Below are positions 1-6,063 of a stretch of DNA of 12,401 nt, piece by piece. The notes below the pieces were generated by a model. That model was not told the DNA's origin, did no database searches, and saw nothing but the letters and a program-made list of their open reading frames with translations. The translations under genes and the position numbers were made by a program. This DNA comes from Ktedonobacterales bacterium (GTDB taxonomy: Bacteria; Chloroflexota; Ktedonobacteria; Ktedonobacterales; JACDGC01): assembly GCA_013815535.1 (NCBI GenBank), contig JACDGC010000048.1, forward strand, positions 1 to 12,401, given 5' to 3'. Numbering within the stretch: the first letter of the stretch is position 1; each line of letters opens with the position of its first letter.

Positions 1-474
1 GACGTGGCCCCCTCTCGGCGCGACCCACGCGACGAACGCCCCCGCCCCGCCCCCCTACCGCGTGAAGAACGGCGCTTTGACGAGCCGCTGCTGCCAGATG
101 GGCGGCGCGAGCGCGTGCGAAGCCGCGACGACGACCGTCGCTATGAGGAGGCGCGCCCCCACGAGGACGCCTATCTGCGCGACGAGCGCCGTGAACGTGA
201 CATGGCCCCCCACCGCGACACGCCGTCCCCGCGTCGCCGCGAGCCGCTCGTCCCAGATGAGAGCGATGCCGAGATTGCGGTCCCGCCGCCACGCCGGGGC
301 GGCAACGCTGGCCCCACACGCCGCCGTGAGCCAGCGCCCGATGTCATGCCACACCGCTTGCCAGACCTGACCTCGCGACCCCCTCGGCGCGAGGAGAACA
401 GCGGTTGGCTCAGTGACCAATATCCCATGCCGCCCCGACGGCATGAGGATGATGGGCCACGCCGCCGCTATTGA
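1..474 (+). CDS. Arg/Pro-rich, probably disordered protein, C-terminal part (5' end outside window)
   Basis: The reading frame is open at the first base and ends at TGA 472-474, so this is most likely the 3' end of a longer gene. A GTG at position 4 could serve as a start, but no ribosome binding site can be seen. The roughly 157 visible residues are dominated by Arg, Pro, Asp and Glu, with recurring short pieces of the PRRREP, RRREP, PPRRE and PRRH type and a final RRRY. Hydrophobic stretches, cysteines and recognisable domain motifs are absent. The composition is that of a charged, intrinsically disordered tail, as found after a folded or membrane domain. The function is unknown. Two other frames are also long here because GC-rich, Arg-rich DNA has few stops. 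The plus frame is preferred because it is open to the window edge and gives a coherent charged-tail composition. Confidence is moderate that it is coding and low for any role. Confidence 0.55.
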   Translation, partial: DVAPSRRDPRDERPRPAPLPREERRFDEPLLPDGRRERVRSRDDDRRYEEARPHEDAYLRDERRERDMAPHRDTPSPRRREPLVPDESDAEIAVPPPRRGGNAGPTRRREPAPDVMPHRLPDLTSRPPRREENSGWLSDQYPMPPRRHEDDGPRRRY

Positions 475-581
475 TGCGGCGCAGCCACCCCGTGCTGTGA
501 AAGGGGGTCGTGGTGACGGTTGCATGTGTTACACTGAAACAACCTATTTCCACATCGCCCTCACAGAAAGGATGTTGCGCC
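475..581 (+). promoter_or_regulatory. Intergenic region upstream of alpha-mannosidase: hairpin, weak -10, RBS
   Basis: A 6-bp GC-rich hairpin (arms 463-468 and 476-481, loop 469-475) spans the stop codon of the upstream gene. No T-run follows it, so it is not a convincing intrinsic terminator. A TG-n-TACACT sequence at 527-535 resembles an extended -10 box, but no -35 hexamer lies at the right distance, so promoter assignment is weak. AGAAAGGA at 565-572 is a good ribosome binding site, nine bases before the ATG at 582. It decides the start of the mannosidase. Confidence 0.35.
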
Positions 582-3485
582 ATGGCTGACCAGCTGCGTG
601 TGCTCGTCGTGCCCCATACCCATTGGGACCGCGAGTGGTATCTGACCTTCCAGCAGTTTCGCGTGCGGCTGGTGCGCATGGTTGACCGCCTCTTGGCGAC
701 GCTCGACAGCGACCTGAATTTCACCCATTTCTTGCTGGATGGTCAGATGATCGTCCTGGAAGATTACCTGGAGGTGCAGTCAGGCGCAGCGGCGGCGCTG
801 CAAGCCTATGGTCGCGCGGGGCGCATCCAAGTGGGGCCTTGGTACACACAGCCAGATGAATTCCTGGTGAGTGGCGAGGCCTTGGTGCGCAATCTGCTGA
901 TCGGGCGGCGCATGGCCGCCGCGTATGGTGGGGCCATGGCCATGGGCTACGTCCCCGACACGTTTGGGCACATCGCGCAGTTGCCGCAGATCTTGCGGGG
1001 CTTTGGCATCGAGACGGCGGCGTTTTGGCGCGGCGTGGGCCGCGAGGTGACTCAGAGCGAGTTTTGGTGGGCTGCCCCCGATGGTTCGCGCGTCGAAGTC
1101 CTCTTTCTCGCGGGTGAAATGGGCTATTCCAATGCCCGTGAGCTTCCACTGGACCCCGCCGAACTCGCCAAGCGCGTCGCCTACATCGCCGAGACGTTGC
1201 TCCCCCACGCGACCGCTCCGGCCATCTTGCTGATGAATGGGTCAGACCATCTGGAAGCCCAAACTGGCCTGCCTGCCGCGTTGGCGGCCACGCTGCCCTT
1301 GTTGGCGGAGCAAGGCTGGCAGCTCACCCTCGGCACCCTACCTGAATACGCGGCGCTCACGCGGGCCGCCAGTGACACATGGCTAACCTACACTGGTGAA
1401 TGGCGTTCACCTGAGCGGGCGCACTTGCTGCCAGGCGTCCTTTCGACGCGCATGTGGATCAAGCAGCGCAACGCCGCCAATGAAGCACTGCTGACTCAAT
1501 GGGCCGATCCGCTGGCGGCGTGGGCGAAACGGTTGGGCGGGGAGGATCAATCCGCCCTGCTCGATGTGGCATGGCGCCACCTGTTACGAAACCAGCCCCA
1601 TGATAGCATTTGCGGATGTAGCATCGATCAAGTTCACCGCGAGATGGTGCCACGTTACGACCAATCTGAGCAGATCGCTGAAGAGGTCATCCGGCAATCC
1701 AGTGAAGTCGTGGCGCGGCATGTGGCCACGCAGGCATTGATGGCGCCGGGCGACGGGGTGGCGCTGGCAGGTGCGGTGCCAGTGGTGGTGATGAATCCCA
1801 CGGGGGCTGTGCGTGCCGCCGTCGCCGAGGCACAGGTGCAAATCGCCGCCCCCCCTGATGCGCTGGTGGTACGCGATGATGCTGGTGTGGCGGTGCCACA
1901 TGTCGCAGTGAGGCAGGGGGGACGCGAACTCTTCCGTCAGTCCGTGCCTAGTGAGCATGTCGAAAGCTTGCTGCTGTTGGTGGCACAAGGGCGCGTATTA
2001 GGCTATCGCGTGCTGGGGATGATTTGTGACGCGCCCGACGCGGATGGCACCATGGTGGTGCATGTCGAAGTTTCTGAGCATGGCGAACCTGATCTGGCCT
2101 TCACCGATGCGGCCATGGACCAACTGCGCGCCGAAGCCGCCCGACCTGATGTGCACGCCCTGGATATCATCATCACCGAATCATCGTGGACGCGGCTGCG
2201 TTTTGCCGCACACGACCTGCCAGCCTTTGGGGGAAGGGCCTATCTGGTGTGTGCTCGCCAACTGGAGGATGTGCCACCGCCCACAGACCTGGGGGCCTCG
2301 GCAACGACCATCGAGAATCGTTGGCTACATGTTGCGGTTGATCCAGCGACAGGCACACTGACCATCACCGATAAAACAACGGGGATGGTCTACCCGGATC
2401 TGCACCGCTTCGAGGATGGTGGTGATGTCGGCGACCTCTATAACTATGCGGCACCCCAGCAGGATCGCATCATCCGCGTCGCGCTGGCACCACCAACGCT
2501 GGAAATCACGGAGGATTCCCCCGTCCGCGTGGCCCTGCGCATTACCCAGCAATTTGCCGTGCCACTAGCCTGCACGGCGGATCGCCAGGGACGCAGCGCC
2601 GAAACAGCCCCATGTACCATCATATCGGAGGTCGGGCTGACGGTCGAGGCGCGGCGGGTGGAGGTCCAAACGACCATCCACAATCTTGCCGAGGACCATC
2701 GATTGCGCGTCCACTTCCCCGCACCTTTCGCCGCTGAGTATGCTGATGCTGAGGGGGCATTCATGGTGAATCGCCGCCCGACGCGGCCGCCCGTGGGTGG
2801 GGCAGATTGGGCCGAGCAACCGGTGCCCACCCTGCCCCAAGGGCGCTTCGTGGACGTGACGGCGACGGACGCCACCCGTGGGTTGGCAATCCTTAATCGT
2901 GGTTTACCAGAGTATGAGATCATGACGAACGCGGATGGAACGGCAACGGTCGCGTTGACGCTGCTGCGCTGTGTTGGGTGGCTTTCGCGCGACGACTTCG
3001 TGGGGCGACGCGGCCACGCTGGCCCAGGGCTGGCGACGCCTGAGGCGCAGATGTTGGGAACCTGGCACTTTGCCTATGCGCTGGTTCCCCACGTTGGCAC
3101 TTGGCTGGACAATGATGCGTTGGTGCCGCACGAAGCGGAAGCATTCACGGCTGGGGTGCGCGCATGGCCAACGGTGTTGCACGCGGGCGAGTTGCCCACC
3201 ACCTGGCAGATGGTGCGCTTGGGGCCGCCTGCTTTGCGGCTGAGCAGCATCAAGCTGGCGGAGGATGGCACGGGCGTCATCGTGCGCTGGCACAATCCCA
3301 CAGATGCAGAGGTCATAGCCGAATTGGCTACTGGCATCCCTTTCGGGGACGCAGTGCGCGTATCCTTGAGTGAGGATATGATCGCACCAGTTGCTGGGCA
3401 AGCGGACGCACCGGGCCAGCAATGGCGCGTTCCCACACCGGGGGGCGGCATTGTGACGCTTCGGCTATCCTGGCCAAACGGATAG
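582..3485 (+). CDS. Alpha-mannosidase, glycoside hydrolase family 38 (MngB-like)
   Basis: This is a retaining, zinc-dependent alpha-mannosidase of GH38, 967 residues long. E. coli mannosylglycerate hydrolase MngB is somewhat shorter. The N-terminal catalytic domain opens with PHTHWDREW (residues 11-19), where H14 and D16 correspond to zinc ligands. YVPDTFGH (123-130) carries the predicted nucleophile and zinc ligand D126. NQPHDSICGCSID supplies the last zinc ligand, H340, beside D341. GPWYTQPDEF (85-94) is also typical of the bacterial branch. The helical middle domain and C-terminal beta-rich region follow. No signal peptide is visible, so the enzyme should be cytoplasmic and act on imported mannosides or small mannose-containing solutes. 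The natural substrate cannot be read from the sequence, and no transporter or sugar kinase gene is adjacent. The frame extends upstream to a GTG at 510, but the ATG at 582 has a proper RBS and begins the conserved domain. The family call is very secure; the substrate is not. Confidence 0.95.
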   Translation: MADQLRVLVVPHTHWDREWYLTFQQFRVRLVRMVDRLLATLDSDLNFTHFLLDGQMIVLEDYLEVQSGAAAALQAYGRAGRIQVGPWYTQPDEFLVSGEALVRNLLIGRRMAAAYGGAMAMGYVPDTFGHIAQLPQILRGFGIETAAFWRGVGREVTQSEFWWAAPDGSRVEVLFLAGEMGYSNARELPLDPAELAKRVAYIAETLLPHATAPAILLMNGSDHLEAQTGLPAALAATLPLLAEQGWQLTLGTLPEYAALTRAASDTWLTYTGEWRSPERAHLLPGVLSTRMWIKQRNAANEALLTQWADPLAAWAKRLGGEDQSALLDVAWRHLLRNQPHDSICGCSIDQVHREMVPRYDQSEQIAEEVIRQSSEVVARHVATQALMAPGDGVALAGAVPVVVMNPTGAVRAAVAEAQVQIAAPPDALVVRDDAGVAVPHVAVRQGGRELFRQSVPSEHVESLLLLVAQGRVLGYRVLGMICDAPDADGTMVVHVEVSEHGEPDLAFTDAAMDQLRAEAARPDVHALDIIITESSWTRLRFAAHDLPAFGGRAYLVCARQLEDVPPPTDLGASATTIENRWLHVAVDPATGTLTITDKTTGMVYPDLHRFEDGGDVGDLYNYAAPQQDRIIRVALAPPTLEITEDSPVRVALRITQQFAVPLACTADRQGRSAETAPCTIISEVGLTVEARRVEVQTTIHNLAEDHRLRVHFPAPFAAEYADAEGAFMVNRRPTRPPVGGADWAEQPVPTLPQGRFVDVTATDATRGLAILNRGLPEYEIMTNADGTATVALTLLRCVGWLSRDDFVGRRGHAGPGLATPEAQMLGTWHFAYALVPHVGTWLDNDALVPHEAEAFTAGVRAWPTVLHAGELPTTWQMVRLGPPALRLSSIKLAEDGTGVIVRWHNPTDAEVIAELATGIPFGDAVRVSLSEDMIAPVAGQADAPGQQWRVPTPGGGIVTLRLSWPNG

Positions 3486-3495
3486 GGCTATGACA

Positions 3496-3524
3496 TTGAC
3501 AAAAGGCCCGCTGGCTGGCATTAT
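3496..3524 (+). promoter_or_regulatory. Sigma70-type promoter with extended -10
   Basis: A perfect TTGACA (-35) at 3496-3501 is followed, after a 17-base spacer, by CATTAT (-10, four of six matches) at 3519-3524. The TG at 3516-3517 makes it an extended -10. An overlapping TATACA at 3522-3527 is an alternative -10 but with a 20-base spacer. The promoter starts 11 bases after the mannosidase stop and points at the zinc-ribbon gene, predicting a leader of about 55 bases. That gene is therefore likely transcribed independently of the mannosidase. Confidence 0.6.
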
Positions 3525-3584
3525 ACATGGCATAAACCTCACCACTGTGCTCGCGCCTGTTACAAGAAAGGGGATCTTCGGATT

Positions 3585-4088
3585 ATGTCCCATGCCCTGG
3601 GCCATCCCGTCCTGGCTGCTGCTTTAAATCCCACTGGTTTTCTCATCGCCTTTGTCGTCGCGTTTTTTGTGGCGCTTTGGCTTAGCATGATCGTGTGGGC
3701 TTGGCGCGACATCCGTTCGCGCACTCAAGATGTGATCCTCCAAGTCTTTGGTACGGCGCTTACGGCAGTGTTTCCTGGTGTTGGCATCCTGATCTACGTC
3801 ATCTTGCGCCCCCGTCAGACTTTGGCGGATTTGTATGAGCGCCAGCTTGAAGAAGAATCGCTGCTGGCCGAGATGACGGAGCGCCAGACCTGCCCCACCT
3901 GCCACTATCGTGTGGAAGGTGACTTTCAGATGTGCCCCTCGTGCGCGACGAAGCTTCGCCGTGCCTGCCCTCGCTGCGACCGCTTGCTGGAGCTGAAGTG
4001 GAACGTCTGCCCCTATTGCGGCTACGGTGCCGGGGATGGCGGTGGTCGCGCCCCCGCGCGCCAAAGCGCCCGCGCCGCCGAACGCTAG
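3585..4088 (+). CDS. Two-helix membrane protein with double zinc ribbon
   Basis: This 167-residue protein begins at an ATG preceded by a strong ribosome binding site (GAAAGGGGA, 3566-3574). It has two hydrophobic segments, at about residues 18-40 and 51-74, separated by a short basic turn (RDIRSR). An ILRPRQTL motif and an acidic helix (YERQLEEES) follow. Two cytosolic zinc ribbons come next, with CxxC pairs at C103/C106, C117/C120, C128/C131 and C142/C145. The tail is Gly/Ala/Arg-rich. The architecture matches small 'zinc ribbon domain-containing' membrane proteins that I recall from Chloroflexota. Their role is not established; membrane anchoring of a ribbon that binds protein or nucleic acid is plausible inference. 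It stands alone between the mannosidase and a convergent gene on the other strand. All eight cysteines are in place, so the domain looks intact. Confidence 0.85.
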   Translation: MSHALGHPVLAAALNPTGFLIAFVVAFFVALWLSMIVWAWRDIRSRTQDVILQVFGTALTAVFPGVGILIYVILRPRQTLADLYERQLEEESLLAEMTERQTCPTCHYRVEGDFQMCPSCATKLRRACPRCDRLLELKWNVCPYCGYGAGDGGGRAPARQSARAAER

Positions 4089-4140
4089 CCACGCAGGGAT
4101 AGCCCAAATCCGAGCGTCACAGATGCCGATTAACCATGTC

Positions 4141-4195
4141 GGCGCCTGTGGCGCTCCTATTTGTGTCTAGGCCGCACACCGTGGAGCCGGGTGTG
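4141..4195. terminator. Weak hairpins between convergent genes (possible terminators)
   Basis: The 121 bases between the convergent zinc-ribbon and PARG genes hold two small hairpins. The first has arms 4142-4146 and 4150-4154 (GCGCC/GGCGC, loop TGT) and is followed on the plus strand by a modestly T-rich run (TCCTATTTGTGT). The second has arms 4175-4180 and 4190-4195 (CACACC/GGTGTG, nine-base loop) and no T-run on either side. Neither is a textbook terminator. The position between convergent genes is the main argument. Confidence 0.3.
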
Positions 4196-4209
4196 TATGA
4201 ACGGACCGC

Positions 4210-5055
4210 TCAGATCATCGCGGCGAATTGCAGGGCGAATGCGCTATAGGTTGCTTTGTCTTTTGCCGTGTCATAGACGGCGAAGAGCACGTGACGGAAG
4301 CGCCCAGCATAGATGCCACTAGGTTGCAGGAGGTCATGAAAGATCCCCGCGACCGTCGCCGGATCGTTTTGGAAGACGCCACAGCCCCACGCGCCGAGCA
4401 CCAGCGCATCGCAGCCATGGTGCAGAGCCAGCGCCAACACTTTCCTTGCGCGTTCGGCCAGGGTTGGCGTGATCAACGTGCGATGCTCAGGTTCATTGCG
4501 CATGACCACCCCAGCATTGGGTGCGGGACTCGTGATGAAATCGACCATGTAGGGTTGTGGCAGCCAACCACCCTGATCATCGCGAAAGATGGGACAGGCT
4601 GGGCTATAGATCATGCGATCAGAATAGAGACAGGTCTCTAGTGCGCGATGAGCGGCGTAATGTTCGGGGCACGCGCGCAGGCTGGGGTAGAGGCCCGAAC
4701 TGCGGGCAAGGCTTTCCTCTTGCGCCCGTGCGCCATTCAGGAACCCACCGCCGGGATTTTTAGCTGAGGCGAAGTTCAGCGCGCCCACTCGCTGGTAGCG
4801 CTGATCCGTCACCAATCGTGCGCACCCGTTCAGCGTCGTCTCATTCACCACGGCGAAGGTCGTCGCCAGCGGCTCGGAAGATGTCTGGCTGACATGTTCG
4901 CGCACTGCCGCCAGTTCCTCGGGCAGATAGGCGCGTGTGGCACTGACGCACGCATCGCGCGACGCGGCGATGTCGACCACCGTGCCATCTGGCGCGGTGT
5001 AGTGCCCGCGTTCCAGGGCAGCGATGGTGCTGACGGCTATCGCTTTGGGGTCCAT
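4210..5055 (-). CDS. Bacterial-type poly(ADP-ribose) glycohydrolase (PARG), macrodomain fold
   Basis: This 281-residue protein belongs to the microbial PARG catalytic family (TIGR02452/DUF2263-like), whose best-known member is Thermomonospora curvata PARG. It carries the family signature GGG-X7-QEE: G102-G104 and Q112-E113-E114, preceded by NFASAKNP. The second glutamate is the expected catalytic acid for cleaving ribose-ribose bonds of poly(ADP-ribose). A second macrodomain-like ADP-ribose loop, GAWGCGVFQNDP, lies at 221-232. SSGLYPSL follows the catalytic loop, as in relatives. Length and motifs indicate an intact enzyme, probably cytosolic. The ATG at 5055 lies 15 bases after the stop of a decayed small gene on the same strand. 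The ribosome binding site is weak (an AGG about ten bases upstream). No ADP-ribosyl transferase is visible nearby, so the substrate's source is unknown. Roles in removing ADP-ribose from DNA or protein, stress recovery or phage conflict are inference. Confidence 0.9.
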   Translation of the reverse strand: MDPKAIAVSTIAALERGHYTAPDGTVVDIAASRDACVSATRAYLPEELAAVREHVSQTSSEPLATTFAVVNETTLNGCARLVTDQRYQRVGALNFASAKNPGGGFLNGARAQEESLARSSGLYPSLRACPEHYAAHRALETCLYSDRMIYSPACPIFRDDQGGWLPQPYMVDFITSPAPNAGVVMRNEPEHRTLITPTLAERARKVLALALHHGCDALVLGAWGCGVFQNDPATVAGIFHDLLQPSGIYAGRFRHVLFAVYDTAKDKATYSAFALQFAAMI

Positions 5056-5070
5056 AGATGGCCTATGCTT

Positions 5071-5311
5071 TCAATGGCGGGCGCGAGTGTGGATCAGAAG
5101 CAGCAACTAGTCGAGTTGCACGCAGGTATCAAGCTCATCAGACTACGCTTTTGTCAACATCCCGGCAGAGTTTTTGTGCAAGAGATCGCGTACATGCCGT
5201 GCTGCTGCATCCGAGAGACGGAAATTGCCGCTCTGTTCGCATGACGAGGCGCTAGCAAAGAAGGTAACGACCTCTTCATATGCCAAGGGTGAGTTGAAGT
5301 AGCAGATCCAT
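5071..5311 (-). pseudogene. Decayed second copy of the small HNH-associated gene
   Basis: On the minus strand, from an ATG at 5311 to a TGA at 5073-5071, this stretch aligns over its full length with the intact small gene at 6023-5760. Shared pieces in the translated relic include EEVVTFFAS, NFRLSD, VRDLLHKNSAG and SDELD. By hand count about two thirds of the roughly 70 aligned positions after the frameshift are identical. Three lesions kill it: one extra base near codon 10 (just before the TATGAAGAGGTC stretch), and in-frame TAG codons at 5145-5143 (replacing E56 of the intact protein) and 5109-5107 (replacing R68). A plausible CGGAGG ribosome binding site still precedes the ATG. The copy begins 35 bases after the HNH stop and ends 15 bases before the PARG start. 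Its place relative to PARG therefore mirrors that of the intact copy relative to HNH. Confidence 0.85.
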
Positions 5312-5346
5312 GATAGCCTCCGATTTGCTCCACAATGAAAAGACTA

Positions 5347-5763
5347 TCAGGGATAAAGGCCAATCATCATAAGATTAGCCCTAGAGGACATTCTCTCTGC
5401 TGCATTTATTTTGAGAAGGAACACGGTAACACGACCCTCTGGAGTAAGCGGTTCAATGATGGAGCCGTTATGCCGGAAATTTGCACTCCATATCTGTATA
5501 CGCGGATTGAAAAGCGGAGTAAGTAAGCCAGTTTGTGGATCAATTGATGCAATATTACTACCTTTAGCACGATTGCAGTCGAAGCAAGCGTAAGCTAGAT
5601 TATCGCTAGTTGTTGCGCCATTATGCTTGATAGCGATGATATGATCTGGCTCGTGTGGGTAGAAGGAGAAAGACACATTATCGGGTATAAAACAATACTC
5701 GCACCGCTTTTGTGCACGTGCTATCACTTCACGACGCAAAGCAGCCTTGATCTCACTGCTCAT
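5347..5763 (-). CDS. HNH endonuclease family protein
   Basis: This is a 138-residue HNH nuclease. The zinc-binding cysteine pairs are CEYC (C21, C24) and CFDC (C60, C63). The core is HEPDHIIA (H37, D40, H41), N55 in DNLAYAC, and N64 in NRAKGSN. This Asp-His plus Asn arrangement is the usual HNH metal and catalytic site, so the enzyme appears intact and should cut or nick DNA, probably metal-dependently. The C-terminal part (SIDPQTG, LTPLFNPR, PLTPEGRV) is typical of a stand-alone HNH family common in Cyanobacteria and Chloroflexota. Its ATG overlaps the stop of the preceding small gene as ATGA, so the two are probably translationally coupled. No group I/II intron, intein or restriction methylase is nearby, which argues against a homing or classical R-M role. 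The target is unknown. Base composition is visibly more AT-rich than in flanking genes. Confidence 0.9.
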   Translation of the reverse strand: MSSEIKAALRREVIARAQKRCEYCFIPDNVSFSFYPHEPDHIIAIKHNGATTSDNLAYACFDCNRAKGSNIASIDPQTGLLTPLFNPRIQIWSANFRHNGSIIEPLTPEGRVTVFLLKINAAERMSSRANLMMIGLYP

Positions 5764-6023
5764 GCCGTCTTATTCATGTGTTGATCGCGGAGCGCACGAG
5801 TGCGAATCATCAACATTAGCCGATCAAGATGCACACACTGGTCCAATTCATCCGATTCAGCTTCAGTCAATGTTCCTGCTGAGTTTTTATGCAAGAGATC
5901 GCGTACACGCTGTATTGTTTCATCTGATAAACGGAAATTGGCGACCTGTTCGCGCGATGGACCGCTCGCAAAGAATGCAACGACTTCATCGTAGGCGCGC
6001 GATAACTGATGTACTGGTTCCAT
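5760..6023 (-). CDS. Small helical protein paired with HNH nuclease
   Basis: This 87-residue, mostly helical, charged protein has no known catalytic motif. Conserved-looking pieces are AYDEVVAFFAS (10-20), FRLSDE (30-35), VRDLLHKNSAGTLT (40-53), ESDELDQ (56-62) and a C-terminal RTRALR. This pattern is familiar from uncharacterised small genes that sit directly upstream of HNH or other small nuclease genes in Cyanobacteria and Chloroflexota. An antitoxin-like or accessory role is inference. A TTG at 6053 would give ten more residues, but it lies inside the -10 box at 6053-6058. The ATG at 6023 has a strong ribosome binding site (GAGGAGGGG, 6035-6027), so it is chosen. The TGA overlaps the HNH start (ATGA). 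A broken paralogue lies downstream at 5311-5071. Confidence 0.82.
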   Translation of the reverse strand: MEPVHQLSRAYDEVVAFFASGPSREQVANFRLSDETIQRVRDLLHKNSAGTLTEAESDELDQCVHLDRLMLMIRTRALRDQHMNKTA

Positions 6024-6052
6024 TTTCCCCTCCTCAAAAAGGCGTTGCTCCA

Positions 6053-6061
6053 ATTATACCA
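6053..6061 (-). promoter_or_regulatory. Perfect extended -10 promoter for the small gene/HNH pair
   Basis: Reading on the minus strand, TGGTATAAT occupies 6061-6053: a consensus TATAAT with the TG of an extended -10. The -35 region, about 17 bases further upstream within the last codons of mfd, is not recognisable; extended -10 promoters often tolerate that. The predicted transcript starts near 6046, leaving a short leader holding the GAGGAGGGG ribosome binding site at 6035-6027. The -10 abuts the mfd stop codon (6066-6064). Confidence 0.6.
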
Positions 6062-6063
6062 TA

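Noticed and set aside
463..481. GC-rich hairpin as a terminator of the first gene
   Set aside because: The stem is only six base pairs and no T-run follows, so it does not meet the criteria for an intrinsic terminator.
510..581. GTG at 510 as the mannosidase start
   Set aside because: The extra 24 residues have no family resemblance, and the ATG at 582 has AGAAAGGA nine bases upstream.
5154..5363. 69-residue minus-strand open frame
   Set aside because: It is the wrong reading frame across the decayed small gene. The homologous frame is one base over, where the alignment with the intact paralogue is clear.
5335..5526. 63-residue plus-strand open frame inside the HNH region
   Set aside because: It is antisense to the C-terminal half of the HNH gene, and its product is not recognisable.
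5347..5763. HNH gene as a homing endonuclease of an intron or intein
   Set aside because: It is a free-standing gene coupled to its own partner. No interrupted host gene or splice-type sequence surrounds it, and mfd is intact.
6024..6053. TTG at 6053 as the start of the small HNH-partner protein
   Set aside because: The codon overlaps a perfect extended -10 box and has no ribosome binding site, while the ATG at 6023 is preceded by GAGGAGGGG.
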